This document shows, one piece after another, positions 59,961 through 64,000 of a stretch of 64,000 bases of DNA. Where the stretch lies: positions 118,844,880 through 118,908,879 of the forward strand of contig NW_025335268.1 of the NCBI RefSeq assembly GCF_004798865.1. The letters run 5' to 3'. This DNA is from Varanus komodoensis (Eukaryota; Chordata; Lepidosauria; Squamata; Varanidae). The notes below the pieces were generated by a model. The model worked only from the letters and a program-made list of their open reading frames with translations, made no database searches and was not told where the DNA came from. How positions within the stretch are numbered: position 1 is the first letter of the stretch; each line of letters starts with the position of its first letter. The translations under genes were made by a program, and so were the position numbers.

Positions 59961-61724
59961 GCAGTTTTGAAGTTCAGTAGGGTTCTGGGACAGATATGTG
60001 ATTTGTTACTTGGGCAACTGAAAGGAAGAAGTAATTGTATGTTCCATCCTGAAAATGGACAGAGATGCCAAATCTGTCACTGTCGGCTGCAAGACATTAT
60101 AGAGGTGGGAACAGAGTCCCATGAACATGGCTGTGCTTGCTAGCAGCACACTAGTCCTTGACTGTATAGGGTTGGCAGCAGTGCAGATAGGCTGCTTCTC
60201 AGGATGAGTAAGGGAATGTAATCTTCTCCAATGAGTTCTGCTTAGAGTGGCACTTGGGGGTTCTGGGCTTACGGAACAGGCTTTAAAGCAGGGCAAGTAG
60301 GCAGTATCTGCCAAAATATCTGGAAGGGTACATCTTCTCATTGGTTCTTCTGTTGAGAACTTAGAAGCCACATGATACCCATCCTTACTTTAGAGAAAGC
60401 AGGGTCAGAATGCAAGAGAACCAAACCCTGCAGACTAGTGTTGCTTTCAACTGTCAATAGCTGAACTCACACCTATCACTGAGGTACACCTACTCCTCAT
60501 TAAAAGGAAGCAGAAGAGATTAGCTTAATCTGGCTGAATAGCTCTTGCCACCATTTTCCATGGTCATATATTAATGCAGGAATTCACATGATCTATTTAA
60601 TAACCACACGTTAATTTTAAAAGGTGAGTGCTGGAGGTCCAAGCTTCTTGGCTGATCTGTCCTCAGAGATATACAGTGGTAGGGAAAATGTACTGTGTGT
60701 CTACCTGTAGCCATTCATCTTTAAAATTAATGTCCAACATCAATTCTTCCAGTAAATAGTAGAAGACTACAGAAAGAACAATTATCAATTTAACTGATGT
60801 TGACAAAATGATGCTTAAGCTCTGGATTTCCTGCATCAAGATGGGGTCTGGACTAAGTGACGCTTCTGGCTGGCTAATTCTAACATGCACATGTGGTACT
60901 TTGGCAAACACATCAAGCCATTCATAATATACCCTGTATATTTCAACCCCCTGTTCAGGGTTCCAGCCAACCACTCTCTTCTCTAGTATGCCCCATTCTA
61001 TTCCCCTGGCCCCACATAACACTTGCTTTGCTTCACTGGACTCTTAAAAAAAAAAAAAACTCCCATAGGTTATTGCTTGGCAGGGTGGGGCATTTCTGTA
61101 AACTTTGGGAGTCCCTGACCATGCTGATACCTCTGTGTTTTTCAGTCCACCTAATTAGGCTACAGTTGTGTTGGCACACACCATCTGAATTTGCTACTAG
61201 AGGGAATTAGTGTTTGTATATGCATATACTTATGTAAAGTCATACACATGCCCATACAGATATATAACATGCATCTCTGTTGTCCATCTAGTATTCCCCC
61301 ACCCCATATTCACTAATAATTTTACTTTAAAATCCTGTTAGCTGGATTGCAAGAGACTTCACTATTGAGACTTTGGCACATTTCTGCTATGCTGTAATGG
61401 GGTTGTCTTATCAACTATCATTGCCCTCAAGAGATGATAGTGTGGGCAAACTGCAAGATCCTAATTGCCATGAATATATACCTGTGCTTTGCCATTACAG
61501 TTTCGTTCCATGTTAGGCACATAGACCACACCTGGTCAGTGCTACCATCTAGCCAAGTATGCTGGTGCAGCAGGGGATACAAATGTAAAATACACCTGGT
61601 AGCTGCAGATTGGGAAGAAAATTCTTACTTGCCTTGCTTATCATTGGCTGGAATGCAATAACTAGGGCATTCTTGCAGCCAAGATCTGGAATGCTGCCAT
61701 TTTTTATCCAAGATGAGGAATATG

Positions 61725-61840
61725 TGGGGCTATAGGAATTGTTAACTGCAATTCCCATTATTCCTCACCATTACCTATGTTGGCTAGGGCTGATGGGACT
61801 TGCAGTATGACAATATCTGGAGAGTCACAGCTTCCCCATT
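61725..61840. mobile_element. Palindromic MITE copy
   Basis: GCAATTCCCATTATTCCTCA on the left and GTTGGCTAGGGCTGATGGGA with TATCTGGAGAGTCACAGC on the right match the family at 57650-57768. Confidence 0.6.
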
Positions 61841-63014
61841 TAGCTTACATGGTCACCTATTATATGAGCTGGGGAACTCATGATGGTAAGAGACCTTTTC
61901 CTTCCACACACCATCACCGAAGAGAGAGACCACCATAAAGTAAGGGCTTAAGGTTACGTTCCAGAGCTCAAAGTAAATGGCAATGTGCGCATGTACAAAT
62001 AAACATGCTCTATTTCCTGAATAACCTCAGAGTAAAGAAAACTAAACACAATCACCAAGATCTGGAAATAAAACCCATAGAAGGAAATATGAACCACTGC
62101 ATCCCACACAAACCTAGAAGGCAGTGTATGCCAGGTATGCATCCCTAAAGAATCCTGAGGAACTCAGAACCCAGTCTGTAGAAGTTCCCAGTGAGTCCTT
62201 CCCCTTCCACAAGTTCTGTTCATATCAGGGCTGTACAGGTTGGAGAGAAACAAAACCCACCCACCACAGTTATCTCTAGTCAGAGAATGGAATGCAGCAC
62301 TGCTGGGCCAGCACCAAGACCCCTTTGCTTCTCTACCGCAGCTGCAAAAAGGACTTGGCCAACTTGACTTCACCCGCCCCACCTCCTCTCCTCACTACAA
62401 GACAGCAGCAGGGTGGGTAGAAAATAGGACTAAGTTCACCACATCTAGTTTGCTTCCCACATATTTGATACTGAAAATAGACTGCAACATTTTTCCCAAT
62501 ACACTCAACTGCCCCTATTAGTGTATTGTGAAAATGAATTCAGCCGTTCCAGACTTTCTCACAACCCAACTCACAGACCTTAATTCGCCATTCACTAATC
62601 TGCTAACCCTAACTCATAACAGCCCAGCTGTAAAAGTCTTTGTTTTGCTCTGAAACGTTACCAAATACCTTAACTGATTAAAAATCAACCTGAGTAGATT
62701 AGTAATGACATCTGATCTAGAGGTTTCTCATCTAATTGGAGAGTATTTTTTCCCCAGTGAAGGCAGCAACTAAAGTCAGGCTTGCACAACATTTTTACTT
62801 TGCTTTCCAGGTGCAGAGTCATTACATGTACCTAAATTGGAACCACTCTCAGCGGACCTTTGGCAGGGGTTAAGATTGCTCTGTGCATTAGATTTACATA
62901 GACGCCAAATTTAGTTCATCCTGTGTTCTCCTGGGATAAGCCTGCTCTTTCCTCCAAAATTGTGCTTTGCAAATGCAGAAACTTTAATTCACCTGTACAT
63001 GAGCTTCTACAATA

Positions 63015-63150
63015 GGGGTTGGCAACCTGATACTCTCCAGCAGTTATGGGCTACAACTTCCATAAGCTCTAGCCTAGATGGGCAATGTAAGCAATTATGG
63101 GAATTGCAGTCCAAAAGATCCGAAGATCACCTGGTTGCCTACCTCTGCTT
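63015..63150. mobile_element. Palindromic MITE copy, full length
   Basis: The arms GGTTGGCAACCTGATACTCT and ATCACCTGGTTGCCTACCTC and the inner words GGGCTACAACTTCCATAAGC and TTATGGGAATTGCAGTCCAA are complementary. Confidence 0.65.
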
Positions 63151-64000
63151 TAGTAGATATCATGCTGTCACCTAGATAGGGTTCTTCAGGCAGCTCAGTG
63201 GTGTATTTGGTGCGCTGTCATTAAACAGACTAGAGAAATTTTGAGTCCATATTAGTCCAAGTCACTTTTCATGAATATTAATTTTTACCTGGAGCTGGAC
63301 AATATGGCAGCAAACCCTGAGTTAGGACCCTGTATGAAAGTTGCTTAAGTTTTTCCTGGTTGTGGGCGGGAGAGAAGAGAGGATGCTTTGAATTTCTTCT
63401 TAGAATGGGTCCAAGCTGCACATTTGGCTCAACTCTAGCAATCTCTAGTCCTGTGACACCAATATGAATGCAACTGTTTCCTCTTCCTAATCCTTCCCCA
63501 TGCTACTCACAATAGTTGTAGCACTCTCCTGGATCTACTACATTGTGATCTTCAGTTACAGAATTAACCAGGAGCATTTCCCATCAAATCCCATGAAGGC
63601 AGCTGCAACTCTTTCTACAGTGGACCTAGCAACAGTCATTCATATCTACGTAACTCTGAAGAGATGAGCATAATACCATCAATGCAAGATGCTCCTATGG
63701 ATTGTTCAGAGGATGCAAAAGGAGGATTTGAAGGGCTGCTAGCAGTAGCCCTCTCTTCACCAGTGCTTCAAGGTATGCCAAGGATGAAAGGGATGCTTGG
63801 CTTCTTAGAAGCTGTCCTTGCATCCTTCTGATACCTTGTTGCTGAATTTGGATTTTGTTTTTTCCAGAAGGACATCACAGCACTATTTATTCAGTTTGGC
63901 TAGCGCAGCAAGACTTGTGCCATTGCCAGTGCCACAGATTTGACCTTCCCTGCACATATTGCCCCCAAAGTATCTCTTCCCTCCCACAATTCACCAACAA

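Larger units (their letters stand above)
59447..64000. other. Intergenic tail of the window, repeats only
   Basis: No host gene was recognised. It contains a CR1/L2-type LINE remnant at about 59745-59960, a poly(A) run near 61047-61060 and palindromic MITEs at 61725-61840 and 63015-63150. The IPO13 neighbour expected from human synteny is not seen. Confidence 0.5.

Overview
The window is vertebrate nuclear DNA, most likely from a squamate reptile (lizard or snake). The genes have long, repeat-filled introns, GT-AG splice sites and CpG-rich promoters. The repeats are the mixture typical of squamates: an L1 LINE, L2/CR1-type LINEs, tRNA-derived SINEs, MIR-like SINEs and several DNA-transposon MITEs. 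The species cannot be read from the sequence.

Left to right: 1-4.2 kb is an L1 LINE lying against an array of about eight 178-bp satellite units with telomere-like cores (4.2-5.66 kb). Two more DNA-transposon remnants follow. At 8.7-9.4 kb on the minus strand is the start of CCDC24, seen as one coding exon and one likely leader exon; the rest is not visible. Head to head with it is a three-exon plus-strand gene (10307-14253) for a small secreted von Willebrand C-domain protein of the brorin (VWC2/VWC2L) family. Its 3' end converges on B4GALT2 (minus, coding 22566-16338, six coding exons, promoter in a CpG island near 27 kb). From 27.5 to 39.4 kb I see no host gene, only repeats, including an L2-type LINE at 29.1-31.3 kb. 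ATP6V0B (minus, eight coding exons, 52703-39441) encodes the c'' subunit of the V-ATPase. It shares a short divergent promoter near 52.7-53.1 kb with DPH2 (plus, seven coding exons, 53684-57972). The last 4.5 kb holds only repeats.

The gene set matches the conserved DPH2-ATP6V0B-B4GALT2-CCDC24 neighbourhood of human 1p34. Two points differ from the human arrangement as I recall it: DPH2 points the other way relative to ATP6V0B, and a brorin-family gene sits between B4GALT2 and CCDC24. The genes are housekeeping or secretory-pathway genes, not a pathway: diphthamide synthesis, proton pumping, Golgi galactosylation and a probable BMP-modulating secreted factor. All exon joins were worked out by hand from splice consensus, reading-frame continuity and remembered human proteins; no database search was run.
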